Assembly (NCBI GenBank): GCA_026120185.1
Contig: JANUWF010001176.1
Span: 7,139,501-7,203,500, forward strand
Direction: 5' to 3'
Source of the DNA: Voacanga thouarsii
Taxonomy: Eukaryota > Streptophyta > Magnoliopsida > Gentianales > Apocynaceae
Length of the DNA stretch: 64,000 nucleotides
This document shows positions 1-11,240 of the stretch, piece after piece. The translations under genes were made by a program, and so were the position numbers. Numbering within the stretch: the first letter of the stretch is position 1; each line of letters begins with the position of its first letter. The notes under the pieces are model-generated. The model was not told the origin of the DNA. It searched no databases and worked only from the letters and a program-made list of their open reading frames with translations.

Positions 1-825
1 AGCTATTCTCCCCTATGATCCAATCATAAGGTCTTGATTAGTTTACCTGTCCGATGCTTTACTTCAGCCTTAAACTCTTTGAACTATCAAAAGAGTCAGA
101 CTTACGTTTCATCAGATAAATATAACCATACCTTGTCCAATCATCTGTAAAAGTGATGAAGTACTCAAACCCCCTATTGCTAGTATAGACAAAGGATTAC
201 ACACATCAGTGTGAATAAGACTCAGTGCTTCCTTGGCCCTATCTACCTTTTGGGTAAAGGACCGTTTGGTCATTTTTCCCATAAGACAGGATTTACACTG
301 AGGCCAACTTTCTAATCTCAATGAGCTTAAAGGCCCGTTATAGATTAACCTCTAAATCCTAGTTGAGTTAATGTGACCCAACCTTAGATATCAAACATAT
401 GAGTCATTGACATTGGTCTTTCTTTTTCTTTTTAAAGGTTTAGATTGAGTGTTATTCAATTTATTATTAATAGGATTAATGAAGAGCAGATTTCCATTCA
501 TGTACCCAATACATATTACTTCTCTATTTCTACCGATAGTTATACTAGAATGGAAAGAAATAAAATATCCTTAATTTATTAGTTTTGCAACTGAAACCAA
601 ATTTTGTCTAAAACCAGGAACAAATAAAACATCCTTCAATACAACTATTCTATTACAATCAAAAGTGAGTTCCAGTTCTCCTACTGCAAGGGCCCAACCT
701 TGTGCTCTATTTCTCATATGTAGTCCATGTTCGGCCTTCCGGAGTATTCTAATCTTTCTAAACCCTTGTAAGAAGTTACAGATATGATCAGTGGCTCTTG
801 AATAAACAATCCAAGTGAAAACCAT
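1..825 (-). pseudogene. Copia pol remnant of A (protease, GAG-pre-integrase, start of integrase)
   Basis: Decayed start of the pol region. The protease segment (571-825) reads WIVYSRATDHIC where the family has a D-S-G-A-T catalytic motif, so the catalytic Asp and Gly are replaced. The next segment (112-321) carries a zinc-finger half (CKSC) and the HTDVC motif with the first integrase catalytic Asp. Frames change several times and stops are frequent between 330 and 570. Identity rests on close similarity to the longer open frame of element B at 8912-10378. It cannot encode an active polyprotein. Confidence 0.85.
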
Positions 826-861
826 TGATATAGACTCTAGATAGAAAACATTACCTGTGGG

Positions 862-1640
862 GTTTTTCTTGGTTTAAAAATCTGGACACTCATTTTTTCA
901 GTGTTTTTTCTTTCCATATTTGAAGTATTTGCCCTTGAGTTTGTCTTTGGGTTGGGACTTGGGTTGGTGCACTGCATTCTCCTTCTTCTTCTTAAACTTT
1001 TCGGGCTTGGGCTTAGTTCTTGAAGAAGAGGCCATCATAACCCTAGCTTATGGCTTCATGACCTTCTCTACCACCTGAAATTCCTTTATCAACTCAGTTA
1101 AACTCATGTTGAACTTGTTCATATTATAATTCAACTTGAATTGAGTAAAGGAACTCGGCAGAGTTTCGAGAACCATCTTCACTTGGCTTTCGGGGTCAAT
1201 GACAACCCCTAAGACTTTTGCTTCCTCGAAAGCAGTAATCATCTTGCGCATATGCTTTCTGACTGATGCGTTCTCAGCCATCTTGGTGTTAATTATTGTT
1301 TGAAGAGCCTCCCGCCTTGCGGGCCAGCTCTTATCAGTGAACATTGTGGCTAATGACATACTTATATCGTATGCATTTACCATGTGCTCATGTTTGGATT
1401 GGAGTACATTCGACATGGAGGCTAGCATATAGCATCATGCCACCTCATCAGTCTTTTTCCATACTTTTTCAGCCTCATGCTCCTCAGCGGTGGAACCTTT
1501 CCCGATCACAGGGTAGGTCTCGTAAAAGATATACTTATACTCCTTGGCTGTGAGTATTATGTCCAGGTTCCTCTTTCAGTCAAAATAACCCGTTAGCTTA
1601 TTCTCGCAGAGAATAATGGCTAAGGGACTAAAAGAACCTC
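862..1640 (-). pseudogene. Copia gag remnant of A with decayed zinc knuckle
   Basis: Capsid-type gag. The stretch at 1048-1428 is open and matches the gag of element B, with shared motifs such as MSNVLQSKHEH, NTKMAE and LNYNMNK. The upstream part (1430-1640) begins with a possible ATG followed by residues matching B (ENKLTG) but contains stops. The CCHC knuckle near 870-960 reads as Y-F-K-Y...H-stop-K-N-E-C: two Cys codons have become Tyr and the Trp codon a stop, all by the same G-to-A change on the coding strand. This looks like deamination of methylated cytosines on the other strand. Not functional. Confidence 0.85.
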
Positions 1641-2335
1641 TACCAACCATTTTTAAAATATAAAAAATAAAAAAATTCTCAGAATTATGAAAACAAAATA
1701 ATTTTGTGTACTTTATCCTCATATTAAACTGATAATAGCTAACCCCATCACTATTATCTTTAATATGATTAATTTGGCTCTTAAAAAAATTAACATAGCT
1801 TCTTTCAGTTACTATTATACTTATACTCCTCCACTGTGAGTATTATGTTTAGATTCCTTTTTCAGTCCACATAATTTAGACCCGTTAGCTTATTCTTGCG
1901 GAGAATAATAGCTAAGGGACTGAAAGAACCTCCACTAACTATTTTTGAAATTTGAAAAATAAAAGAAATTCTTAGAATTGTGAAAACAAAATAATTTTGT
2001 GACCTGAAAAGGAGGTGATCCAGCCGCACCTTCCAGTACATCTACCTTGTTACGACTTCACTCCAGTCACTAGCCCTGCCTTCGGCATCCCCCTCCTTGC
2101 GGTTAAGGTAACGACTTCGGGCATGGCCAGCTCCCATAGTGTGACGAGCGGTGTGTACAAGGCCCAGGAACGGATTCACTGCCGTATGGCTGACCGGCGA
2201 TTACTAGCGATTCCGGCTTCATGCAGGCGAGTTTTGTGTATTTTATCCTCATATTAAACTGATAAAGCTAACCCCATCACTATTATCTTTAATATGATTA
2301 ATTTGGCTCTTAGAAAAACTAACATAGCTTCTTGG
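1530..2335 (-). repeat. Tandem duplication of the leader-gag junction in A
   Basis: About 270-300 bp covering the end of the leader and the first gag codons occurs twice head to tail: about 1530-1804 and about 1805-2335. The second copy is lengthened by the plastid insert at 2002-2233. The repeat joint lies near 1804, where one unit's start (leader text ending near AACATAGCTTCTT) meets the other's gag text. The copies differ by scattered substitutions, so the duplication is old. B has one copy of the region. Confidence 0.8.
2002..2233 (-). pseudogene. rrn16: Plastid 16S rRNA 3'-end fragment (nuclear plastid DNA insert)
   Basis: The minus strand matches the last ~220 nt of plastid small-subunit rRNA plus a few bases of 3' flank. 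It contains the decoding-region text GTACACACCGC, the AAGTCGTAACAAGGTA block and the terminal GGATCACCTCCTTT with the anti-Shine-Dalgarno core, then the plastid spacer start CAGG. I see about five differences from the plastid sequence I know, several of the C-to-T/G-to-A type. It sits inside one unit of the duplication in element A, and a 7-bp TTTTGTG lies on both sides (1995-2001 and 2232-2238), like a target duplication or microhomology joint. It is a truncated copy and makes no functional rRNA. Confidence 0.93.
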
Positions 2336-3999
2336 GAAGATTAATAGTTTCCTAAGCTAAGCGTGTTAACCTTCACAAATTAATTTTTCTTCTAAGTAAT
2401 GATTTAGAAGATAACTCTATCAAGGGATGACCGTTTTTTCTTATTTTCTATGGACATATCTTGCATTATAACCTCCAACATGGGCTAGCCGATCATAGTA
2501 CGTGTCCCTGATTATTAAGTATATCATTCCATTAGTTCTAGATTCTTGTGGTATCTCTATCCTATACGGGTTCATTCTCAGGGTGACGTGAAGAGACCCA
2601 CGATCTCTAATGAGGATCGTGATAGAAGCTGTGGGGCCATTGGAACCCCTCTCCCGCTTAGTTTTTAAATAAGGGTTTTTTTGAAAAAATATCATTTGAA
2701 AATTTTCAATTAAGTTCTCTTTCAACTTAAAATAAAATATCTAATTTCATAAAAATTTCTATGTCAAAGTTTATATCCTTTGAGAAATTTTTCCTCATGG
2801 ATTAATTTTATTTAAATTAAGACCTTAATAATTTCAAAATTTTTCCATTTAAAATTTCCTAGAGATTTTGATCTCAAGGTTTTATTTGACAAAAATAAAT
2901 TTTCTTTTGCTAAAAAGAATTAAAATGGTTTTCCATTTTGACTTACAAAAATTTCTAAATCCAAAATATTTTCTATGTCAAGGATAAAAAACCTTTAAGA
3001 AAATAACCAAGGATTAATTTTTGTTTAAGTTAAATTAACCATTTAATTAAAGAAAAATATTTTTCCTTGTCAAATAAAATTTCCCAAAGACTTTGGTCTT
3101 TGAGAAAACGTGCACATAAGAATTAAAATAAATAGTATTCTAGAAAACTGTAAACATTTTCATACTTTTTTATTTTTAATCCTAAGTACCTAAATAATAG
3201 AATTAAATACATTAATTAAATTAATTAATGATCTTGTTTAATTGTAAAAATCTTTTACTATTATTTTTCATGCAAAATATTCAAAGAATATTAACTATTG
3301 CAAAATAATAACTTCGCTTGGTACGAGACAAAAAACTGGAAAAAACTAGCCCAAGAAAAACAAGAAAAAAAAAGGAAAAAATAAGAAAAAATATTTTTTC
3401 TTGATCCAATGCACCCGTCACACTGGATCATGGCTCATAGGAAAACCCATGGACCATGATCCGTGGGCACCCATGGCCCGCTCGCATCATTACCCAGTCA
3501 GCATCCTAGGCATAATGCAATTGCATCCTGCCCAAGATGCTCTCTTGCACAGCCGAGCCGAGCCGCTCTTGGGCCCGGCTACGGTTTGAAACCGTGGCTG
3601 GCCTGGGCGCATGCTTCGGCTCTTGGTAGATTGAGCTGTGGCTGGGCTTGGTTGGCGACTGGGCATGATGGCTTGGTCCATCTTCCTCTTTTTTTTATTC
3701 CTGTTTTCGTTTGCAAATTTTTCCATAAAGCTGCAACTCTTCGCGATCGATCCAAGGCGGCTTCTTGTTACAGTTTTCATCAAAAATAAACATCATACCT
3801 GCCTATACCCTTTCAAATTAGGTTTACACGATTGCTAAACAAAGCAATCAAAACTTACAAAATGTCCTAAACCTCAACTGTGAGGTTTACAGTGCAATCT
3901 ACCCACACCAAAATAGTGAAGGATCTCAAGCATTCATCACAAAATAACCTTGCCAATTTTATTAACTAGCATGCATCAATCCTAAGCCTTTCAAAGCAT
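2336..3999 (-). other. Untranslated leader of element A, with GC-rich island
   Basis: Noncoding DNA between primer site and gag. Most is AT-rich and aligns along its length with the leader of B (11290-13060). About 3395-3700 is a GC-rich island containing tandem GCCGA units. Only its first ~40 bp (TCCAATGCACCCG...) are recognisably shared with the island at the same place in B. No convincing ORF. Confidence 0.7.
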
Positions 4000-4014
4000 C
4001 ACGATCTGATACCA
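4000..4014 (-). promoter_or_regulatory. Primer binding site of A (tRNA-iMet type)
   Basis: Minus strand reads TGGTATCAGATCGTG, matching the copia consensus TGGTATCAGAGC complementary to initiator tRNA-Met for ten bases. It lies two bases inside the LTR end at 4017, which fixes element orientation. Confidence 0.85.
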
Positions 4015-4016
4015 CT

Positions 4017-5263
4017 TGAAGTTTTGAAATTAAACAGAAACCATGCAGGCAAAAAATAAAAATCAAAGCCAAAAGAAAAATGGCATAGAGACAACACATC
4101 AGAAGAATTAAATTGATACCTTTGTGACGTAAATTTTCCTTTGGCCATGAAGAAGATGGTTGAACAATAGTGACGGCTTCTTCACTTGTTAAAGTTTTCA
4201 GTTGATGACCTGTTAATCTCCAACTCCTCCATAGCATGAACATGAAGCCCTTTGCTTATCAGCATATTCTACCGCCTAATCTCCTATTGGTAAAATAGAT
4301 AGGCAAGGAAAAACTAGTCTCAGGAATCTTTCTTGATCCTTTGCTATTGATTAGAAAAATCAAGAAACTTAAAAAAAAAACCAACGAGAGAGAAGAGAGG
4401 AAAGAGATAAAAAGCTTATGGTTTTATTTTTTCTTCTTCTTCGTGTGTCTTCTATATATTAAAACAAAACACACAACTTCACTTATCATGATAACCAAAA
4501 CCTTGACATTTTAATATTTTAAAACATCCGGAGTCTATCAATATAAGAGTTTTGGCTTAGCCTAAAGTTTTTTGTTCCGTGAATTTAAAAAAACCATTTA
4601 GTTCAGGCTATTGGGCCAATAATAATTTATTATTTTTCTTGGACCTAATGAGCCCAAAATAATAACCATTAATTATTTATTTCTTGGGCCTATTAAAATA
4701 ATTTAATAAACAATTAGTGAGCCCAATTAAACTAAAATAATTATTTAAGTCTTTTATTAACTAGTTTAGGCCTAGGTTAATTTTTTTAATTATTCAATTT
4801 GGACTTAGACCCTGAATAATTAATTAACCAATTAAACTAGTTAATAAATTTAATTTCTCTTGTTTTTTTTATTTTATTCCAATCTAAAAAAAAATTAGAC
4901 TTCCTAAATAAAATAAAATCTTTTTAATTGAGACCATTTTCTCGATCTAAAATTAATTAGGACTTATAGGCTATTCCGCGGACCAAAAAGACATATCGCC
5001 TTGGCTACTAAAATGATAAAAATACCCTTACTACATAAATAGCTGTATTTTGTATTTTAAGTATTTCTTAATATCACTATAAGAAAATATTGACCTCAAT
5101 GACAATGCTGCGTTAGCACTGTTTTCGACCTACAGGTAAAATAACTAAAATATCCCTCTACACACCATCGTGCATTTAGAGAGGAAATAATATACTAACA
5201 CCTCTCTAAAAGACATCTACCATCCTTAAGCTTCTAATCCAATGATCCACGACTTCTTGAAAT
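4017..5263 (-). repeat. 5' LTR of A, part 1 (primer-site side)
   Basis: Begins TGAAGTTTTG on the plus strand (minus-strand LTR ends in CA) and aligns with LTRs of B (5264 and 13079) and D (47575). It stops abruptly at GAAAT, the target site of B, and resumes at 15124. The joined LTR is about 1.94 kb. It shares reiterated AT-rich blocks with GGGCC/GAGCCC words with the other copia LTRs. Confidence 0.88.
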
Positions 5264-7327
5264 TGAAGGGAAGAAAAACAGGGGAGCATGCTTCACGGGA
5301 AAAAAAACAGAGAGAAAAAAAAAACACAAGCCTTAATGGCTGCATGGAAGCGTTAAGATCATACCTTTGCGTGTTTTAAACCTACTAGGTTGAGTAGGAG
5401 CAGATTGAATGACAAGAATAGCTTCGCCTTGCCCACTTGAAGAAGCTTCCGGTTGAAATCCCGCTAACCTCCTACTTCGCCTTGTTTGCATGAACGCCAA
5501 GCTTTTCAGCTCTCAGAATATGCCACTACCCAACTTCTTGTTGGTGAACACTAGAGTGAAGAAGAGTGGTCTCTAATCTCCTTGGTTCTCTCGCAATTGA
5601 TTAGCAAAGAACCAAGAACAAGAGGAAGTAAACTCACGAGAGAGAGAGCTGCGTGAACAGAAACGCGAGAGAGAGTTTTTTTGTGTGCTAGAGAGAAAAG
5701 CTAGGGAAAATAATAGGGTTTTCTCTATACAAGAGTCTTGTTTATTGTTAGCCAAAACTAGGTCTCCAATTATCTGATAAACATATCCCCCAGGATATCA
5801 TATTTCAAACACCCGAATGTTATTCAGAGAATAAGTTTGGCTTAACTCTAAACTCATCTGAACCGTATCTGGAAAAAACCCTACGGTCCAAGCTATCGGA
5901 CCGAAATAATATTTATTATTTTTTTGGGACCCAAAAGGCCCAAAATAATAAAAATTAATTATTTATTTCCTGGGCTTATATAAATAACTCAATAAATAAT
6001 TAATGAGCCCAAATGAACCAAAAGAATTAATCTTTAATTATTTATTTCTTGGGCTTATATAAATAACCCAATAAATAATTAAGCATTAATTATTTCTCCT
6101 TAGTTTAAGCCCAGGTTAATTTCCTAATTATTCAAACTGGACCTAGGCCCTGAATAATTAATTAACCAATTAAACCAGATAATTAATTTCTCTCAACTCT
6201 TATTTTTTATTTTATTTATTTATTTATTTATTTATTTTATTCCAGCCTAATAATAAATTAGACATCTTGAATAAAATAAAATAAAATAAAATCCACTTGA
6301 ACTAAGACCAATTCCTCAATCCAAAATTAATTAAGACTTATAGGCTATTCTGAGGACTAAAAAGACACATCGCCTTGGCTGCTAAAATGACCAAAATACC
6401 CCTGCTATATAAATAGCTGTATTTTACATTTTAAATATTTTTTAATATCACCATAAGAAAATATTGACCCTAAGGACAATGCTGCATTAGCAAAGTCTCT
6501 GACCTACAGGTGAAATGACTAAAATATCCCTCTACACATCGCCGTATATTTAGAGAGGAAGAAGCGTACTAACATCCCTTTAAATGACATCTACCATCCT
6601 TAGGCTTCTAGTCCAATGATCCACGACTTCCTGGAGTGTTTCCGCTTTCCAAGGGAGCTACCCTAAAGCAAACATTCGAGTCATGTTTCCCAGGGCCCTG
6701 GACATTTTAGACCATTCGGACAACCACAAGGGGTGATGTAGTATAGAAACTATCTTGTACAAGTCTGTCTTAACTAACTAGTCACATATACCCAATACAC
6801 AAGTATATTAGTTCTACCATAGAACCTCAACTATAGCATATCAAAGCATATGCTTCCAGCTTTATCAGACCATCAACTTATACTCAAGTCGTAGAGCATT
6901 AGTTCACATTGTAGCAGTAATAGTCTAGGTTTCTATCATATAGTACTTTTAGAAACCACTACTACAGGTCCTATCCTACGTATTCAAAATACGTTTATGT
7001 TATGAAGTGAGTGGATTACTCACTGGCTAAAGATAAGCCATTCCTCATTTGGAATTCATAACATAATAATCTAAACATGATGAGATTCCCATTCTCATCA
7101 ATAGGTTAAGGACAAATGTTTATGTGTTAAATAACCCATGAACCATACCTCACTGTGAAAGACCACCATTCACATAGATCACTTATTTAAACACAATGAG
7201 TCTATTCCAAACGAAATTGTGCACAAACAAAAAGTAAATTCACAAAAAAATTTTGAAAATAAATTCTTTTATTAAAATATTCGATTTTAAATCAGAAACC
7301 TAGTCTTAGAGGACATACAATCCAACA
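5264..7327 (-). repeat. 3' LTR of B
   Basis: 2064 bp, matching the 5' LTR end to end. It contains a (TTTA)n tract near 6206-6242, an (AAAAT)n tract near 6270-6292 and a duplicated ~50-bp block (TTATTTC.TGGGCTTATAT) near 5955-6010 and 6035-6085 that is shared by both LTRs, so it predates insertion. Compared with the 5' LTR it keeps about ten extra bases near 5895 and a longer TTTA run. Confidence 0.93.
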
Positions 7328-7338
7328 ATCTCCCACTT
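7328..7338 (-). promoter_or_regulatory. Polypurine tract of B
   Basis: Minus strand AAGTGGGAGAT lies directly against the start of the 3' LTR, the expected plus-strand primer site. D has the counterpart AAGTTGGAGAT at 49480. Confidence 0.85.
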
Positions 7339-7339
7339 G

Positions 7340-8911
7340 CAGTCTAAGACTAGGTAAGTCCATAGTGCCCACCCCTATGGCATCTAAGTGTCTCTTGAAG
7401 ACTCTCTCAACCAAAGGCTTGGTGAATAGATCTGCTAGATTATTTTCTGAGGCAATATGTTCCACCACGACTTCACGTCTCTGGATGAAATCCCGGATTA
7501 GGTGGTACTTCTTCTCGATGTGTTTCCCCTTCTTGTGGTTCCGAGGTTCTTTAGATTGCGATACTGCTCCAGTGTTGTCGCAATACATCACAATCGACCT
7601 GTCTATATGTGGTACGACTCCAAGTTCTGAAAGGAACTTCCGGTGTCAGACTGCTTCCTTGGATGCCTCCGAAGCTGCCAAATACTCAGCTCCATGGTTG
7701 AGTCAGCAATACAAGATTGCTTGATACTTCTCCATAAAATTGCTCCTCCAGATAAGGTGAAGATATATCCACTAGTGGATTTCCTCTCATCTTTATCTGC
7801 CTGGAAGTCTGAGTCTGTATATCTTATAGGAACCAAATCATCAGCCCTGTAAACCAGCATATAGTCTCTCGTTCTCTTAAGGTACTTGAGAATATGCTTT
7901 ACAGATTGCCAATGAACCTCCCCAGGGTTTGACTGATACCTGCTAACTAAGCCCACGGCAAAGCAGATATCTGGCCTAGTACACAGCATGGCGTACATGA
8001 GACTTCCCACAGCCGAAATGTAGGGAATTCTACTCATTCTGTCCTTTTCTTCTTGAGACTTAGGGCAGTCCCTCGAAGAAAATGACAACCCATGTCTGCA
8101 AGGGGTTAGAGCTCCATTGCATGAGTCCATGCTGTATTTGGCCTGCATCTTATCAATGTATGTTGCATGGGATAATCCTAACATTCTTTGCTTCCTATTT
8201 CTAAGAAGCCTAATCCCGAGAATGTAGCTGGCTTCTCTCAAGTCCTTCATACTGAATTAACTAGACAGCCAAACCTTTGTAGACGACAATGTCCCTACAT
8301 CATTTCCAATGAGTAGAATGTCATCCACATACAAGACAAGAAAAACTACATTAATGCCTTCAAGTTTCCTGTACACACATGGTTCATATTCGTTTTGAAT
8401 AAAACCATAAGACTTTATAGTCTCATCAAAACGAATGTTCCATACTCTCGATGCCTGCTTAAGTCCATAAATGGACTTCTTAAGCTTGCAAACCATATGT
8501 TCCTGGCCTTCAGCAATGAAGCCTTCCGGTTGGGACATATAGATGTCTTCGCTAAGATGGCCATTTAAGAATGCCGTCTTGACATCCATTTGCCATATCT
8601 CGTAGACATAGTGACATGCGATGGCAAAGAGGATGTGGATGGATTTAAGCATGGCTACCGGGGAAGAGGTTTCCTCATAGTTGATTTCCTCTTTCTGAGT
8701 ATACCCTTTCGCCACAAGCCTAGCTTTGAAGGTTTCCACCTTCCCATCTGCTCCCCTATTTCTCTTGTACACCCACTTACACCCAATGGGTTTTATCCCT
8801 TCAGGTGAAGCTATAAGATCTCAAACCTAATTGAAGTACATAAACTCAATCTCGGCTTTCATTGCTTCATGCCATAGATTCGCATCAGCATCAGCAATAG
8901 CCTCCTCGTAT
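7340..8911 (-). pseudogene. Reverse transcriptase and RNase H of B (frameshifted)
   Basis: Copia reverse transcriptase followed by RNase H. Sense order: entry segment with YKRNRGADGK and FKARLVAKG (8257-8772), MDVKTAFLNG, YGLKQ and the catalytic LYVDDILLIGND near 8320; then a stop and frame change to 7603-8250 with GSLMYAM..RPDICFAVG and the RNase H start YTDSDF. A further frameshift at STMELS moves the rest into 7292-7591 (MYCDN, NLADLFTKPL). The catalytic YVDD and RNase H motifs survive, but the frame is broken at least twice. About 139 bases (8773-8911) link it to the integrase frame with one or more stops. Confidence 0.92.
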
Positions 8912-10400
8912 CTAGTGGGTCTTGTTCCTGATGGTCGGATACCAGCTCAAAGGCTTCTCTAGTCCATCTATCTGGAACCCTAGACACTCTTCACTACGAC
9001 GAGGCTCCATTTGTACAGGCTTTTGAGGCTGTGCCTCTTCTTGTTCCACAATCGAGTCAGAAGAAGTTGATTCCGTAGATAACTTCTCCTCAAGTTCCAA
9101 CCTTGTTGAACCTTTAGTCGAAGTACTTTGATTATCTTCCAAGTATCTAGCATTAGTACTGACTAGTACCTTTTGCTCCTTAGGATGATAAAAGTAACCT
9201 CCTTTTGTCCCTTTTAGATACCTAACAAAATAGCATAATTCTGATCTTGATTCCAACTTATCTCCTTTGATCAGTACATAAGCTGGACAACCCCAAATCC
9301 TGAGATGATTCTGACTTGGCTTACACCCAGTCCACATCTCATAGGGAGTCCTAAGTACTGACTTGGAAGGCATCAAGTTCAGAATATATGCCGCTGTCTC
9401 CAGGGCATATCCCCAAAAGGATACTGAAAGAGTAGTATGAAACATCATGCTTCGGACCATTTCCATCAATGTCCTGTTCCTTCTCTCAGCTACTCCGTTC
9501 TGCTGGGGTGTTTCCGGCGCAGGGAGTTGGGATACTATCCTATGATGTACTATGTAGTCCTTTAATTCACCTAGGAGGTACTTTCCACCACGATCCGATC
9601 GTAAGATTTTGATTAATTTACCTGTCCGACGCTCCACTTCAGCTTTAAACTCCTTGAACTTGTCAAAAGTGTCAAAGTTGCGTCTCATCAGGTAAATATA
9701 GCCATACCTTGTACAATAATCTATGAAAGTGATGAAGTACTCAAAACCTCCTCTAGTTGGTGTAGACAATGGACCACACACATCAGTGTGAACAAGACTC
9801 AACACCTCCTTGGCTCTATCCGCCTTTGGTATAAAAGACCTTTTGGCCATTTTTCCCATCAGGTAGGATTCACACTGAGGCCAACTTTCCAATCTCAATG
9901 AGCCCAAAGGCCCATCATGGATTAGCCTCTGAATCCTGGTTGAGTTAATATGACCCAACCTTAGATGCCAAAGGTATGAATCATTGACATTGGTCTTTCT
10001 CTTCTTAGTTAAAGGTTCAGACTGAGCGTTATTTGATTGGTTGTTAATAGGGTTTAAAAAGAACAGATTCCTATACATGTGCCCAGTACATAAAATTTCT
10101 CCATCTCTACTGATAGAAATACCAGAATGGAAAGATACAGAATATCCTTGATTTATTAGTTTTGCAACTGAAATCAAATTCTGGCGAAAACCAGGTCCAT
10201 ATAAAATATCTTTTAAAATCACTATCTTGTTACAATAAAAAATAAGATTCAACTCTCCCACTGCAAGGGCCCAGACTTGTGCTCCATTACCCATGCGTAG
10301 CCCATGTTCGCCCTTCTTGAGTCTTCTAATCTTTCTAAACCCCTGCAAGGAGTTACAGATATGATCAGTGGCTCCCAAATCAACAATCCAAGTGAAAGTT
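8912..10400 (-). pseudogene. Protease-integrase frame of B (long open segment)
   Basis: The longest open stretch in the window, 488 codons from 10378 to 8912, and the same frame can be read slightly upstream as TWIVDLGATDHIC. The protease site has Leu in place of Ser (D-L-G), so protease is probably dead. The GAG-pre-integrase domain (about residues 133-175) keeps the two His but has one zinc-ligand Cys changed to Tyr. The integrase core has its three acidic residues: D199 (HTDVCG), D262 (RSDRGG) and E298 (GVAERRNRT). The C-terminal part (residues 330-415) contains MPSKS, RTPYEMWTG and the conserved WGCPAYV. It ends before the RT linker. Confidence 0.9.
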
Positions 10401-10475
10401 GATCATACCATTGATATAGACTCTAGATAGAAAACATTACCTGTGGGGTTTTTCTTGGCTTGAAGATCTGGACAC

Positions 10476-11240
10476 TCATTTTTTCAGTGTCCCTTCTTCC
10501 GACATTTGAAGCACTTGCCCTTTGGTTTGTCCTTGGGCTGAGTCTTGGGCTGCGTTTCCCTTCTTCCTCTTGAACTTTCTGGGTTTAGGCCCAGTTCTTG
10601 AGGAAGAAGATTTAGCAATCATGGCCTTTGACTGCAGGTTCATGACCTTCTCCGCCATCTGGAGCTCCTTCATCAATTTAGTCAAACTCATGTTTAATTT
10701 GTTCATGTTATAGTTCAACTTAAACTGAGTGAAGGAACCCGATAGAGATTCAAGAACCATATCCACTTAGCTCTCGGGGTTAATGACAGCCCCTAAGATT
10801 TCTACCTCCTCGAAAGCAGCAATCATCTTGAGCATATGCTCTCGGACTGATGCTCCCTCAGCCATCTTAGTGTTTATTATAGTTCGAAGAGCCTCCTGCT
10901 TTGCGGGCCGGCTCTTGTCTGCGAACATAGTAGCCAATGATTGACTGATGTCATATGCAGAAGCCATGTGCTCGTGTTTTGACTGGAGCACATTAGACAT
11001 GGAGGCTAACATATAGCAACGTGCCATTTCGTCAGCCTTCTTCCACGCCTTCTCAGCCCGTCGCTCTTCGGTGGTGGAACCTTCCCCGATAATCGGACAG
11101 GTCTCGTAAAGGACATACTTATACTCTTCGACTGTGAGTATTATGTCCAGGTTCCTCTTCCAGTCCACATAGTTTGGACCTGTTAACTTATTCTCTCTGA
11201 AAATAACGACCAATGGACTAAAAGAACCTCACACGATTTC
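10476..11240 (-). pseudogene. Gag of B, one stop and a frameshifted zinc knuckle
   Basis: Capsid-type gag read from about 11240. The protein-like region is clear from 11213 (FRENKLTGPNYVDWKRNL, then MSNVLQSKHEHMASAYDI). A stop replaces the Gln codon that element A keeps in PESQVKMVLE, near 10768, after which the frame continues to 10476. The CCHC knuckle CFKCRKKGH-stop-KNEC is present near 10460-10525 in a different frame, and its Trp codon is a stop, as in element A. The expected start codon is degraded. Not functional. Confidence 0.88.

Noticed and set aside
2015..2257. 80-codon plus-strand open frame
   Set aside because: It is the antisense of plastid 16S rRNA; the rRNA identity explains it fully.
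5070..5095. CACTATAAGAAAAT resembling a CACTA transposon start
   Set aside because: The same place in related LTRs reads CACCATAAG; it is ordinary copia LTR text with no subterminal repeats beside it.
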